Below the pieces are notes generated by a model. The model searched no databases. It worked only from the letters and a program-made list of their open reading frames with translations, and was not told the DNA's origin. Source: Halorubrum halodurans (lineage in GTDB: Archaea > Halobacteriota > Halobacteria > Halobacteriales > Haloferacaceae). From it: a stretch of 55,802 nt of DNA. The stretch's first letter is position 1. Every line of letters begins with the position of its first letter. Made by a program: the position numbers and the translations under genes. The stretch is from contig NZ_NHPJ01000099.1 of assembly GCF_002252985.1 (NCBI RefSeq), forward strand, positions 39,050 to 94,851, written 5' to 3'. This document shows, in pieces, positions 25,825-35,647 of this stretch.

Positions 25825-28458
25825 ATGAGTCGCGGCCCCGAACTGATAATCACGGAGAAGGACAACGCCGCCCGGCGGATCGCGGAGATCCTGAGCGGCG
25901 GCTCCGCGACGGCGGAGCGGAGAAACGACGTCAACGTGTACAAGTGGGGCGGCAAGCGGTGTATCGGCCTCTCGGGCCACGTCGTCGGCGTCGACTTCCC
26001 GCCGGAGTACAGCGACTGGCGCGACGTCGAGCCCGTCGAGCTGATCGACGCGCCGGTCCGGAAGGCCCCGACCCAGGAGGGGATCGTGAGCGCGCTCCGG
26101 ACGCTCGCGCGCAACGCCTCCCGCGTGACGATCGCCACCGACTACGACCGCGAGGGCGAGCTGATCGGCAAGGAGGCGTACGAGCTGGTCCGCGAGGTGA
26201 ACGAGGACGCCCCGATCGACCGCGTGCGGTTCTCCTCGATCACCGAGAACGAGGTGACGGAGGCGTTCGCGGACCCCGACGACCTCGACTTCGATCTCGC
26301 GGCCGCTGGGGAGGCCCGCCAGGTGATCGACCTCACGTGGGGCGCGGCGCTCACCCGTTTTCTCTCCTTGTCCGCCCGCCAACTCGGCAACGACTTCATC
26401 TCGGTCGGTCGGGTCCAGGGGCCGACGCTCAAGCTGATCGTCGACCGCGAGCGGGAGATCCGCGCGTTCGACCCGGAGGCGTACTGGGAGCTGTACGGCG
26501 AGCTCTCGAAGGCGGGCGGCGACCCCTTCGAGGCGCAGTACTTCCTCGAGAACGACGCGGGCAACGAGGCCGAGCGGGTGTGGAACGAGGGCGTCGCCGA
26601 CACGCTGACCGAGGCGCTCGCGGCCGCCGGGGACGCGGTCGTCGATGACGTGCGCCGCCGGACGCGAACCGACGAGCCGCCGGCCCCGTTCAACACCACC
26701 GCGTACATCCGCGCCGCGGGGTCGCTCGGCTACTCCGCCCAGCGGGCGATGTCGATCGCGGAGGAGCTGTACACCGCCGGCTACGTCACCTACCCGCGGA
26801 CCGACAACACGGTGTACCCCGACGACCTCGACCCTCGAGAGCTGCTCGAGGCGCTGGAGGCGTCCCCGACCTTCGGCGAGGACGCCGCCGCCCTCCTCGA
26901 ACGCGAGGAGATCGAGCCCACCGAGGGCGACGAGGAGACCACCGACCACCCGCCGATCCACCCCACCGGCGACCTGCCGGACGCGTCGGACCTCGACGAC
27001 GACGAGCGGGAGGTGTACGAGCTCATCGTCCGCCGCTTCCTCGCGACCTGCGCGCCGGCCGCCGAGTGGGAGCGGCTGCGCGTCGTCGCGCTCGCGAACG
27101 GCGAGGCGACCGCGATCGCGAGCGAGGCCGACCCGGTCGCCGCGCTCCGGGACCCGGACGAGGCCGAGGGGACGCCCTCGCTCGCCGCCGACGGCGGGCT
27201 CCGCCTGAAGGCGAACGGCAAGCGGCTGCTCGAGGCCGGCTACCACGAGGTGTACCCGTACCGCTCCAGCGACGAGCGGATCGTCCCGGACGTCGAGGTC
27301 GGCGAGACCCTGACGCTCTCGGGGCGCCGGACCGAGGCGAAGGAGACCCAGCCCCCCCGGCGATACGGCCAGTCGCGGCTCATCGAGGAGATGGAGAAGC
27401 GCGGCGTGGGGACGAAGGCGACGCGACACCGCACCCTCGAGAAGCTGTACGACCGGGGCTACGTCGAGAGCGACCCGCCGCGGCCGACGCGGCTCGCGGA
27501 GTCGGTCGTCGAGGCCGCGGAGGGGTTCGCGGAGCACGTCGTGAGCGAGGAGATGACCGCCCAGCTCGAACGCGACATGCGGGCGATCGCCGCGGGCGAG
27601 AAGGAGTACGAGGAGGTGACCGCCGCCTCCCGCGACCTGCTCGAGCGCGTCTTCGATGACCTCACCGAGTCGCGCGAGGCGATCGGCGACCAGCTCCAGG
27701 AGTCGCTGAAGGCGGACAAGACGCTCGGGCCGTGTCCGGAGTGCGGCGCCGACCTCCTCGTCCGGCAGTCGCGGGCGGGGTCGTACTTCGTCGGCTGTGA
27801 CGGCTACCCCGACTGCGAGTACACCCTCCCGCTTCCCTCCACCGGGAAGCCGCTCATCCTCGAGGAGGCCTGCGAGGACCACGACCTCCACCACGTGAAG
27901 ATGCTCGCCGGGCGGAAGACGTTCGTCCACGGCTGTCCGCGGTGTAAGGCCGACGCGGCCGACGAGGCGGACGACGAGGTGATCGGGGCGTGTCCGGAGT
28001 GTGGGGAGGGCGCGGCTTCGCCGCGGGACGGAGGCGGTGAAACCGCCGACGCTGGCGGAGAGTTGGCCATCAAGCGGCTCCGCTCCGGCTCCCGGCTGGT
28101 CGGCTGTACGCGCTACCCCGACTGCGACTACTCGCTGCCGCTGCCGCGCCGCGGCGAGATCGAGGTGACCGACGAGCGGTGTGCGGAACACGACCTCCCG
28201 CACCTCCGGGTCCGCTCGGGCGACGAGCCGTGGGAGCTCGGCTGTCCGATCTGTAACTACCGGGAGTTCCGGGCGCGCGAGGAGGGCTCGGAGCTCCAGA
28301 CCGTCGAGGGGATCGGCGAGAAGACCGCTGAGAAGCTCGAGGAGGCGGGGATCGCGGGGATCGGCGAGCTCAAGTCGGCCGACCCGGACGAGCTGGCCGG
28401 CGACGTCGACGGAGTCGGCCCGGACACCGTCCGCGACTGGCAGGCGAGGGCGGACTGA
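25825..28458 (+). CDS. topA: DNA topoisomerase I (type IA)
   Basis: 877 residues. TOPRIM domain at the N-terminus (IITEKDNAARRIAEIL; ATDYDREGELIG), the active-site tyrosine Y323 in YVTYPRTDNT, then toprim-type zinc fingers (C637 PEC ... CDGYPDC; a second CPRC/CPEC pair; a third around CTRYPDC) and a helix-hairpin-helix tail (VEGIGEKTAEKLEEAGI). It relaxes negative supercoils. TATA-like CTTTAGAC (about 25796) is 29 bp before ATG 25825. Between two zinc fingers there is a short Gly/Glu-rich insert encoded by two perfect DNA hairpins (see repeat). Confidence 0.95.
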   Translation: MSRGPELIITEKDNAARRIAEILSGGSATAERRNDVNVYKWGGKRCIGLSGHVVGVDFPPEYSDWRDVEPVELIDAPVRKAPTQEGIVSALRTLARNASRVTIATDYDREGELIGKEAYELVREVNEDAPIDRVRFSSITENEVTEAFADPDDLDFDLAAAGEARQVIDLTWGAALTRFLSLSARQLGNDFISVGRVQGPTLKLIVDREREIRAFDPEAYWELYGELSKAGGDPFEAQYFLENDAGNEAERVWNEGVADTLTEALAAAGDAVVDDVRRRTRTDEPPAPFNTTAYIRAAGSLGYSAQRAMSIAEELYTAGYVTYPRTDNTVYPDDLDPRELLEALEASPTFGEDAAALLEREEIEPTEGDEETTDHPPIHPTGDLPDASDLDDDEREVYELIVRRFLATCAPAAEWERLRVVALANGEATAIASEADPVAALRDPDEAEGTPSLAADGGLRLKANGKRLLEAGYHEVYPYRSSDERIVPDVEVGETLTLSGRRTEAKETQPPRRYGQSRLIEEMEKRGVGTKATRHRTLEKLYDRGYVESDPPRPTRLAESVVEAAEGFAEHVVSEEMTAQLERDMRAIAAGEKEYEEVTAASRDLLERVFDDLTESREAIGDQLQESLKADKTLGPCPECGADLLVRQSRAGSYFVGCDGYPDCEYTLPLPSTGKPLILEEACEDHDLHHVKMLAGRKTFVHGCPRCKADAADEADDEVIGACPECGEGAASPRDGGGETADAGGELAIKRLRSGSRLVGCTRYPDCDYSLPLPRRGEIEVTDERCAEHDLPHLRVRSGDEPWELGCPICNYREFRAREEGSELQTVEGIGEKTAEKLEEAGIAGIGELKSADPDELAGDVDGVGPDTVRDWQARAD
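28012..28047. repeat. Two palindromic units with 3-nt loops inside topA
   Basis: GCGGC-TTC-GCCGC (28012-28024) and GGCGGT-GAA-ACCGCC (28033-28047) are perfect hairpins, 8 bp apart, coding for the linker between zinc fingers (GEGAASPRDGGGETADAGG). Their form matches the hairpin array at 55659-55763. Confidence 0.5.
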
Positions 28459-28550
28459 GGGCGGGACGCGGGGCACCGATCCGCCCGTCGCCGGCGCCGC
28501 TCGGGTGAACACGCATTCATATACGTCCGGGCGTGCTCCGTTCGGTATCC

Positions 28551-29957
28551 ATGGCCCGCGAGGACGACGTCGCGCTCGCCCGGTCGCTCGTCGGGGCGAT
28601 CCCCGAGGCCGCGCTCGCGTGCGACCCCGAGCGCCTCGCGATACGCGCCGTCAACGACGCGGCGGCGACGCTCCTCTCGCGGGAACGGTCGGCGTTGACG
28701 CTGTCGGGACTGTCGGATCTCGCCGTGTCGGGGACGACGGCCGCGGGCGACCCGGTTGAGGACGCGTTCTCGGCGGCCTCGGCCGACGGGGAACCGGTCG
28801 CGGCCGAGGTGGACGTCGCGGTCGACGGCGACACGCGCCGGGTCCGCCTCCGGGCCCACGTGACGGCGCTCGGTGGGCGCGAGTGGCTGGTCGCGGTCGC
28901 GACCGACGTGACGGCGCAGGTCCGCGCCGAGCGGGGGAACCGGTGGCGCGCTCGGACCCTCGACGCGGTGGCGTCGACGCTCCCGATGGCGCTGTTCCGG
29001 TGTGACGCGGGCGGGACGGTCGTCCGGTGGAACGAGCGGGCGAGCGAGGACGCCGGCTACGACGCGGCCGGGCTCGGCGGGCGGGCGTTTCCGGACCTGT
29101 TCGACGACCGGTCGGCCGTCTCTGACGGACTCGCGCGAGTGTATCGCGACGGCGCCGTCGTCGAGCGCGAGGCGACGCTCCTGACGCGCTCCGGCGAGGA
29201 GGTGCCCTATCGGCTGACGATGGGGCCGGTGACGGACGGCTCGGAGGTCGTCGGGGCGGTCGTGCTCGGCGAGGACCGCACGGTCGAGGCGGTCCGCAAG
29301 GAGCGGCTCGCGGTGTTGACGCGGGTACTCAGACACAACTTCCGGAACGACCTCAACGTCGTCACCGGCTTCTCCGAGCAGGCGCGGAACGCGATCGACG
29401 ACCCCGAAGTGACCGCACAGCTCGACCGCGTCGTCGAGACGGCGGACCGACTGCTTCGCCTCGGCGAGACCGCCCGGAAGGTCGAGCGACTCCTCGCCGA
29501 GCCGCCGGAGCCGGAACCGCTCTCGCTGTCACGCGTCGTGTCGTCGGCGCTCGAGTCGGTTCCCGCCGGGTTCCGCGCGTCGGGCGACGTCGCGGTCGAC
29601 GTTCCCGACGGCATCGTCGTCTCCGGCGTCGGTCGGCTGCCGGACGCGCTCGCCGAACTCCTCGACAACGCGATCCGCCACGGCGACGCCGAGCGCCCGC
29701 GCGTCCGCGTCTCGGCGACGGAGCTCCCGAGCGAGTCGTGGGTCTCGCTCGTCGTCGCCGACGACGGCCCCGGCATCCCGCCGGCCGAACGTGCCGTGCT
29801 CACCGGCGAGGAGACGCAGTTGGAACACACGAGCGGCCTCGGGCTCTGGTACGTCCACTGGGTCGTCACCGCCGGCGGCGGCCGCCTCGACATCACCGAG
29901 AGCACGGACGGCGGGAGCCGGATCGAACTCAGCCTCCCGGTTCCGGAGGACGGGTGA
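28551..29957 (+). CDS. PAS-domain sensor histidine kinase
   Basis: 468 residues, soluble. Two PAS-like sensors (about 8-125, 137-250; the second with LFRCDAGGTVVRWNERASEDAGY), then a HisKA-type dimerisation helix with H262 in VLRHNFRNDLNVV, and an HATPase domain: N box ELLDNAIRHG, G1 DDGPGIP, G2 SGLGLW. This is the haloarchaeal group of orphan kinases; no receiver gene is adjacent. TATA (28518-28524) is 30 bp upstream. The signal sensed is unknown. Confidence 0.9.
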   Translation: MAREDDVALARSLVGAIPEAALACDPERLAIRAVNDAAATLLSRERSALTLSGLSDLAVSGTTAAGDPVEDAFSAASADGEPVAAEVDVAVDGDTRRVRLRAHVTALGGREWLVAVATDVTAQVRAERGNRWRARTLDAVASTLPMALFRCDAGGTVVRWNERASEDAGYDAAGLGGRAFPDLFDDRSAVSDGLARVYRDGAVVEREATLLTRSGEEVPYRLTMGPVTDGSEVVGAVVLGEDRTVEAVRKERLAVLTRVLRHNFRNDLNVVTGFSEQARNAIDDPEVTAQLDRVVETADRLLRLGETARKVERLLAEPPEPEPLSLSRVVSSALESVPAGFRASGDVAVDVPDGIVVSGVGRLPDALAELLDNAIRHGDAERPRVRVSATELPSESWVSLVVADDGPGIPPAERAVLTGEETQLEHTSGLGLWYVHWVVTAGGGRLDITESTDGGSRIELSLPVPEDG

Positions 29958-29988
29958 CCGGGACGGGGCCGCTCCACCGCCCATCGGA

Positions 29989-30354
29989 TCACTCGCGGCA
30001 TACGACCGCGTCGCCGACCGCGACCCCGTCCGCCGCCCCCGCGGGCAGCTCCACGACGGTGTCGGCCTCCCCCCGAGCGAGCCCGACGAACGGCGCGAGC
30101 CGCGTCACGCTCGTGACCTCCCCGTCGACGAGCCAGACCGCGTCGATGGCGAACGGGACGAAGAGCATGTGTAGCCACCGCGTCTCCGCCGACTCGAACG
30201 GGAACACGAGCGCGTAGTCGTCGGGGATCGACCGGCGGAACATCAGCCCGCGTGCCTGTGCGAACCGCGAGCGCGCGACGTCGACGTCGCGCGCGAGCGT
30301 TCGCGACTCGGGGTTCGCCGTCGAGTCGCGGTCGGGTCGATGCAGGAGTCGCAC
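29989..30354 (-). CDS. DUF192 family protein
   Basis: 121 residues from GTG 30354. Motifs ARGLMFRRSIPDDYALVFPF, HMLFVPFAIDAVWL and VVELPAGAADGVAVGDAV are DUF192. No signal peptide is visible. Function unknown; often a small secreted or cytosolic beta protein. No ATG lies near the domain start. Confidence 0.87.
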   Translation of the reverse strand: MRLLHRPDRDSTANPESRTLARDVDVARSRFAQARGLMFRRSIPDDYALVFPFESAETRWLHMLFVPFAIDAVWLVDGEVTSVTRLAPFVGLARGEADTVVELPAGAADGVAVGDAVVCRE

Positions 30355-30435
30355 GTCGGGGTCGTCGTCGGCGGTCGGTAAATAGCCCGGTGGGTCGGCC
30401 GGGGACGCGGCGGCTCGGACGGGACGACGCGGCGG

Positions 30436-31488
30436 CTACGTCGATTCGATCAGAAGCGGGTCGTCGTCGGGCACCGCCATGTCGTAGAGGGCGTCGTTCT
30501 CGTAGACGGCGGCGCGCTCGCGCCGACTGAGCACGTACCCGTCGCGCTCGGCTTCGACCTCGCGTTTCACCTCGCCGTGCGGATCGACGATCTCCGCGAC
30601 GACCTCGCCGGCCTCGACGAACTCCCCCTCCGTCGCCCGATAGCGGACGATCCCCGCCACGTCGGCGTGCGGGCCGTCGAACCGCCGGAGCTGGCCGTCG
30701 TGATCGAACGCGAGCTCGGGATGTCCGTCGGCCGGCTCCGCGACCATCTCGAGGGCGTGGAGGACGTTCCACGTGCCGTCGACGGCCGCCGCCGCGACGT
30801 CGCGCTCGACGACGAGCCGACCGCCGAGCTCCGGGGTGAAGGCCGGGATCCCGTCGGCGACGGCCGCCCCGGTGAGCGAGTGCTGGAGGTCGCGGGTCGC
30901 GGTCTCGCCCGGCGGGTACTGGTTGACGACCGGCATCCCGAACGCCTCGGTGAGCTCGACGAGCCGGTCGCGGAGCACCGCCGCGTCCGACACGCTCCGG
31001 TCCTCGCCGTAGGGGACCCGCGGCCGGATCGTGTACGGGTGCGTCGCCACCCACGAGGTGTGGAGGGAGAGGATCGCGTCGGCGGTGTCGATCATGTCCC
31101 CGTAGATCCGCTCGCAGACGACCTGCTGGACGCGGGGAGGATCCTCCGCGTCGGCGTCGTCGCGGCCGAAGTAGCGGTTCGGGTCGTCGCCGTGGTAGTA
31201 GGCGGCCCGCGAGTTGGTTCGGAACCCGGCGGGGTTCATGATCGGGAGACAGACCACGGCGCCCGCGAGCTCGGCGACGTCGACCCGGTCGGCGACGGCG
31301 TGGGTCACCGCCATCCCGGTCGGCTCGTCGCCGTGGATCGTCCCCGTCACCCACACCGTCGGGCCGGGATCGACCCCGTTGAGAACCGTCACCGGAAGCT
31401 CCTCGGAGCCGCCGGTGGGCAGTCCGGTGACGGCCCGGTGGCCGGTCGCCCGCTCGCCGGGGTCGGCCTCGGCCGTGCCCACCTTCAT
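30436..31488 (-). CDS. Succinylglutamate desuccinylase / aspartoacylase family protein
   Basis: 350 residues, zinc carboxypeptidase-like fold. Zinc ligands are visible in GTIHGDEPTG (HxxE) and LSLHTSW. The PIMNPAGFRTNSR segment and FTPELGG (catalytic Glu) are typical. A C-terminal biotinyl-like barrel (GIVRYRATEGEFVEAGEVVAEI) resembles members that deacylate cell-envelope or ectoine-related substrates. The precise substrate cannot be read from sequence. Confidence 0.87.
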   Translation of the reverse strand: MKVGTAEADPGERATGHRAVTGLPTGGSEELPVTVLNGVDPGPTVWVTGTIHGDEPTGMAVTHAVADRVDVAELAGAVVCLPIMNPAGFRTNSRAAYYHGDDPNRYFGRDDADAEDPPRVQQVVCERIYGDMIDTADAILSLHTSWVATHPYTIRPRVPYGEDRSVSDAAVLRDRLVELTEAFGMPVVNQYPPGETATRDLQHSLTGAAVADGIPAFTPELGGRLVVERDVAAAAVDGTWNVLHALEMVAEPADGHPELAFDHDGQLRRFDGPHADVAGIVRYRATEGEFVEAGEVVAEIVDPHGEVKREVEAERDGYVLSRRERAAVYENDALYDMAVPDDDPLLIEST

Positions 31489-31596
31489 CGGTTCCCTCCG
31501 CGATGCCGTCGGCGTCCGCCGTCTCGAGATGCCATCACGCCGAACCGAGTGGCTCCGTCGACATGAGTGTGCGTGCTCCGGCGAGGGTCGGACCGG

Positions 31597-32991
31597 TCAC
31601 TCCAGCTCGTCGGCCCACGGCCACGGCCGCGCCTCGCCCCACGGCCAGGAGTCCGTCGCCTTCATCCCGACGTCGTGTCCCTCCTCGATCGCCTCCTCCT
31701 TGACCGACCCGGGGTCGCGTCCCCCGATCTCCCGGTCCGACTCGGCCAGCTTCGCGACGCCGGCCGCACACAGCACCGTCAGCTCGCGGAGGTCCCGGAC
31801 GTCCAGCTTGTCCAGGGTGTCGCCGTGGGTGTGGCCCCAGCCGCGGCCGCTTCCCTCCGCGGTCGACCGGCCCTGCCCGGCGGCGACGCCGCGCTGGACG
31901 AACGGCCAGTGGTCGCTGTGCGGGCGGAGCCCGTCCTCGACGACGATCGGCACGTCGAACTCCTCGCTTACCTCCTCGAAGGCCTCGCCGAGCCCCGACG
32001 CGCCGTGGGGGTAGATCTCGAGGTTCCGCGAGTAGCCCGCGCCGTCGACGTTGAGCACGCACTTCACGCGGTCGAGGTCGTGCGTGTGCGACCAGTAGTA
32101 CGAGCCGTAGAGGCCGGTCTCCTCGGCCCCGAAGACGACGAGCCGCACCCGCGTCTCGAGGTCGTCCTCGATCGACGCGAGCACGCGGCCGACGCCGACG
32201 ACCAGCGCCGAGCCGAAGCCGTTGTCGTTCGCGCCGACCCCCACGTCGTGTGCGTCGACGTGGGCGGTGTAGAGGACCTCCTCGTCGGTGTCTGGCCCGA
32301 CGACGGCCTCGACGTTCGCGGAGGTCGCCGGCTCGTTTCGCGCCTCGACGGAGAGGGTCGCGTCGACGCCGCCGTCGCCCGGCACCTCGTCGCAGTGGCG
32401 CGCGAGCCGGCTGCCGAGCTCCTTGCTCAGCCCGACCGCCGGGATCGGGCCCGGTCCGTTCGTGTGACCCACGTCGCCGGTCGGGGGCAGCGACCCCTCG
32501 ATGTGGTTGTAGAAGATGAACCCCTCGGCGCCCGACTCGGCCGCGTAGTCGTACTTCTCGCTGCGGTGGACCCACCGGCCGTAGTCGTCGGGAGTGAGAC
32601 TCGACGCCATCGCGATACAGCCGGAGAGGTCGACGTCCTCGAAGTCCTCGGGGAGACCGTACCCCATGTCGACGATCTCGCCGCTGACCTCCCCCGAGGG
32701 CGTTCCCGGCAGTTCGACGAGCTCGTGGCTCCCGCCGAACGACATGGTTCGGCCGTCGTGGTCGACGGTCAGGGAGGCCTCCCCGCGCCACCAGCCGGGG
32801 ATCGGGAACTCCGTGGTCGAGACCTCGGAGAGGCCGGCCTCCTCGAAGGCGTCGGCCACGAGCGACGCCCCGGCGGCCTCGCCCTCGTGACCGGGCATCC
32901 GGTCGCCGAGGTCGGAGAGATCGGCGAGCAGCTCCCAGGCGGTCGAATCCGTGTACGCGTCACCGACGGTCTCGGACGGAAGAGATGTCAT
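31597..32991 (-). CDS. M28 family zinc aminopeptidase
   Basis: 464 residues. Co-catalytic zinc site: YTAHVDAHDVG, GANDNGFG, FGAEETGLYGS (general base plus ligand), LNVDGAGY, RPHSDHWPF. A PA (protease-associated) insertion lies at about 130-200 (GAEGFIFYNH). No signal peptide. TATA at 33014-33023 is 27 bp before ATG 32991, which is preferred to upstream in-frame codons. Confidence 0.9.
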   Translation of the reverse strand: MTSLPSETVGDAYTDSTAWELLADLSDLGDRMPGHEGEAAGASLVADAFEEAGLSEVSTTEFPIPGWWRGEASLTVDHDGRTMSFGGSHELVELPGTPSGEVSGEIVDMGYGLPEDFEDVDLSGCIAMASSLTPDDYGRWVHRSEKYDYAAESGAEGFIFYNHIEGSLPPTGDVGHTNGPGPIPAVGLSKELGSRLARHCDEVPGDGGVDATLSVEARNEPATSANVEAVVGPDTDEEVLYTAHVDAHDVGVGANDNGFGSALVVGVGRVLASIEDDLETRVRLVVFGAEETGLYGSYYWSHTHDLDRVKCVLNVDGAGYSRNLEIYPHGASGLGEAFEEVSEEFDVPIVVEDGLRPHSDHWPFVQRGVAAGQGRSTAEGSGRGWGHTHGDTLDKLDVRDLRELTVLCAAGVAKLAESDREIGGRDPGSVKEEAIEEGHDVGMKATDSWPWGEARPWPWADELE

Positions 32992-33013
32992 ACGCTCACG
33001 TACAGGCGCTTCC

Positions 33014-33023
33014 GGTATATGAT
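33014..33023 (-). promoter_or_regulatory. TATA element of the M28 peptidase gene
   Basis: TCATATACC-type box on the minus strand at the leaderless spacing from ATG 32991; the gene at 33110 diverges from here. Confidence 0.5.
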
Positions 33024-33109
33024 TATGCGGGGACGACGGGGGGATTGCCGGGAGATCGTCGGCGGCGGGTCGACCCAGGAAGTTATGTCCGTCGGGCCGA
33101 AGCGGGCGT

Positions 33110-33493
33110 ATGGAACCCGTCGTCGCGGTCATCCTGATCGGACTCCCGCTCGCGTGGCTCGCCGCGTTCGCGGCGTACGCGTACGTCGACGCGCCGAAGC
33201 GAGGAATGAACCCGCGGAAGTGGGCGGCGATCGCGTTTCTCGTCCCGCTGTTCGGCTTCCTGGCGTACCTCTTCGAGCGGGACGAACGCGACTACGACCC
33301 CGAGGAGGACCCGTACGCGCGGGGCGCCACCTTCGAGATACACGAGTCCAGACGCGGCGAGGAGCTGCTCGATCCCGGCGGAACCGGAGCCCGCGACGGG
33401 GAAGCGGAGTCGGCCGACGGGGATCGGGCGGCCGATCCGGACGGGACGGGCGACGACGACGAGTGGAACGACCCGCCGGGCGTCGATCTCTGA
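33110..33493 (+). CDS. Small two-helix membrane protein, haloarchaeal
   Basis: 127 residues. Helix one about 3-26, the conserved turn YVDAPKRGMNPRKWAA, helix two about 38-55 (FLVPLFGFLAYLFERD), then a long acidic tail with the motif RGATFEIHES. Topology resembles the PLDc_N-type short membrane modules, but there is no catalytic domain. TATA-like GTTATG (about 33083) is 27 bp upstream. Function unknown. Confidence 0.78.
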   Translation: MEPVVAVILIGLPLAWLAAFAAYAYVDAPKRGMNPRKWAAIAFLVPLFGFLAYLFERDERDYDPEEDPYARGATFEIHESRRGEELLDPGGTGARDGEAESADGDRAADPDGTGDDDEWNDPPGVDL

Positions 33494-33521
33494 GAGCGGG
33501 ACGCGTCGAGCGACGCGGACC

Positions 33522-33905
33522 TCAAAGCAGGTCCAGAAGCGCGGTCCGCCGCCGCTCGAGGTCGAAGCGTGCGTGCTCGGCGTCGAGCCGGTCGAGGAAC
33601 GCGAAGACGTCGGCGCCCTCGCGTTCCGCGTGCTCGACGAGGGCCTCGATCGACGGGCGGGACAGCGCGAACGATCCCAGGTGACCACAGAGCAGCGCCA
33701 GCGCGATCCCGGCGTCGCCGTCCGGAAACGCCGGGTCGACCGCGGCGAGGTCGGGCGGGCCGTCCGGCTCGACGCCGGCGGCGGCGGCGGGGACGGTCTC
33801 CAGACACCGCGTACAGACGGCCGTCTCGTCGGCGGGCGCATGCTCGCGAAGCGCCGGCGGCACGGCGAAGGCGACCACGGGCGAGGAACAGTGCGGGCAG
33901 GCCAT
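33522..33905 (-). CDS. DUF6276 family zinc-binding protein
   Basis: 127 residues. Zinc site from CPHCSSP at the N-terminus and CTRCLETVP at about residue 31. The rest is helical (IALALLCGHLGSFALSRP, FLDRLDAEHARFDLERRR). Downstream of atpD on the same strand, 36 bp after the atpD stop, so probably read through from it. Function unknown. Confidence 0.85.
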   Translation of the reverse strand: MACPHCSSPVVAFAVPPALREHAPADETAVCTRCLETVPAAAAGVEPDGPPDLAAVDPAFPDGDAGIALALLCGHLGSFALSRPSIEALVEHAEREGADVFAFLDRLDAEHARFDLERRRTALLDLL

Positions 33906-33941
33906 GCTCGTTGTCGGTGACGCCCCGTCGCGGCGGGTCGG

Positions 33942-34634
33942 TCAGTCGGCCGCCTGCTCCTCGACCGCGCCGGCCGCGGCCTCGGCTTCGGCCTCCTCCG
34001 CCGCTTCCTCCTCCTCCTTCTTCGCTTTGATCTTCTTCAGCCGGAAGATCTCCTCGCGCTCCTGTTCCTCGAGCTTCTGCTCGATGTACTCCTGGTTCTC
34101 GTAGAGGCGGGGAAGCAGGGTGAACTCGAGGGCGTTGACGCGGCGTTTCGTCGTCTCGATCTCCTCCAGCATCTTCTTCATCGCCGTCTCGACCTCGGCG
34201 GCGAGGATGATCGACTCGAGCAGCTCCTCGTAGGCGTCGGCCGCCTCGTCGATGCGGGCGGAGGAGCCGAGCAGGCCGTACCCGCGCTCGTCGAGGCTCT
34301 TTTTCACCTTGGAGGACTCGATCTGCGGGACGACGACGCCCATGATGTTCTTCGACTGCGTGGTGATCTCGGGGTGCTCTTTCAGCGCCGCGGCCGCGCC
34401 GCGGACCGCCACGTCGCCCTCCATCGCGCGGGCCATGTCGATCTTGCGCTGGGCGGTCTCGTAGTCGTCCGCCATGTCCGACCGGACGTCCTGGGCCTGA
34501 TCGAGGATGTCCATGAACTCCATGATGAGGCCGTCACGCTTCTGTTCGAGCGTGTCGTGACCGCGCTCGGAGAGCTCGATCCGGTCCTCGATCGCCATCA
34601 GGTTCTTCCGGGTCGGTTTGACGTCCTTTGCCAT
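33942..34634 (-). CDS. atpD: A-type ATP synthase subunit D
   Basis: 230 residues, central rotor shaft of the A1 motor. Long N- and C-terminal coiled coils ([40 protein letters not shown]) and a charged Ala/Glu tail. It is separated from atpB by bat, bop and crtY, and has its own TATA about 28-40 bp upstream. Confidence 0.95.
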   Translation of the reverse strand: MAKDVKPTRKNLMAIEDRIELSERGHDTLEQKRDGLIMEFMDILDQAQDVRSDMADDYETAQRKIDMARAMEGDVAVRGAAAALKEHPEITTQSKNIMGVVVPQIESSKVKKSLDERGYGLLGSSARIDEAADAYEELLESIILAAEVETAMKKMLEEIETTKRRVNALEFTLLPRLYENQEYIEQKLEEQEREEIFRLKKIKAKKEEEEAAEEAEAEAAAGAVEEQAAD

Positions 34635-34661
34635 CTTGTGGGAAGGTTGCGAACGGAGCCT

Positions 34662-34675
34662 GTTAACTGTTTATT
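34662..34675 (-). promoter_or_regulatory. TATA-like element of atpD
   Basis: AATAAACAGTTAAC on the minus strand, 28-41 bp before ATG 34634, indicating that atpD need not depend on the upstream ATP synthase transcript. Confidence 0.45.
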
Positions 34676-34720
34676 GTTCGCGGACGGGCGGTCTCGGGCC
34701 GCTCCGCCGGCGGGCGGCGA

Positions 34721-35545
34721 TCAGTCGCCGCCGGGTCCGGGGTCGCTCGTCCGCGTCGAGGGCGCGACCGTCCCCGGCTCGGGCGTCGCCCGCCCGGCCC
34801 AGCGGACCGTCACCAGCCGGTAGAGAACGAGTCCCTGGACGACGAACAGGTTCGTCACGAGGAAGAACGTCGCCTCCTCGATCGGGAGCCCCGCGACGGT
34901 CATGCCGGTCGTGTGCCGCTCCGAGAGGACCCAGATCCCGTACTCGATGGCGATCCGGTCGGCGACACAGAGGTACAGCGTCGGAACGAGCGTCCCGAGC
35001 GCGACGGTCCGGCGCCGCGCCCAGAGCTGCGGGGCCCCGACGACCCACTGTATCGCCAGCACCGGCGCGGCCCACGCGAGCACCGCGCCGAGGTAGAAGC
35101 CGCCCTCCGCGCCGAGCAACCACCAGCCGAGGACGCCGATCCCGGCCGCGGCGCCGAACGCCGCGGCACGCCAGGCGACCGGGCGCGCGGTCCACGACCA
35201 CTCGCCGCGGCCGTCGAAGTGCGAGAGCCACAGCGCCGTGAGCCACGGCTGGACGAGGATGAACAGGTACTCCTCGAGCGGCGCGTGCCAGAGGTGGAAC
35301 ACGGTCCGACCGTCGCCGTACCACCACACCCCCCTGGCGATGAGGTAGTTGTCCCACGGGGTCGTGTACGCGAGCGCGACGACCGTGATCACCACCGCGC
35401 CCGCCCAGTAGTGCCGCCAGCCGTGAAGCCGCTCGGCCGCGGTCTCGACCGCCGCCGACCGGCTCACGAATCCGGTCGCGATCAGGAACAGCACGGCCGG
35501 AACCAGGAACGCGAGGTGGAACTGAAGGTAGGTGAACTGGGTCAT
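34721..35545 (-). CDS. crtY: Lycopene beta-cyclase (fused CrtYc-CrtYd type)
   Basis: 274 residues, about seven helices in two related halves. Half one has YTTPWDNY (60-67) and HAPLEEYLF (87-95); half two has LPIEEATFFL (220-229), the matching Pro-x-Glu-Glu motif. The enzyme forms the beta rings of beta-carotene, the precursor of retinal. The gene follows bop on the same strand (102-bp gap without a clear TATA), so bop-crtY co-transcription is likely. The C-terminal 25 residues are Pro/Thr-rich. Confidence 0.92.
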   Translation of the reverse strand: MTQFTYLQFHLAFLVPAVLFLIATGFVSRSAAVETAAERLHGWRHYWAGAVVITVVALAYTTPWDNYLIARGVWWYGDGRTVFHLWHAPLEEYLFILVQPWLTALWLSHFDGRGEWSWTARPVAWRAAAFGAAAGIGVLGWWLLGAEGGFYLGAVLAWAAPVLAIQWVVGAPQLWARRRTVALGTLVPTLYLCVADRIAIEYGIWVLSERHTTGMTVAGLPIEEATFFLVTNLFVVQGLVLYRLVTVRWAGRATPEPGTVAPSTRTSDPGPGGD

Positions 35546-35647
35546 CGTGGGTCGTCCCTCCGGAAGCCGTGGCGGTCGGTCGTCGGTCCGTCCCGCGTCG
35601 ACGCTCGCCGCCCGGAGACGGTCGGTTCCGTCGCGGGCCGGGCGGCG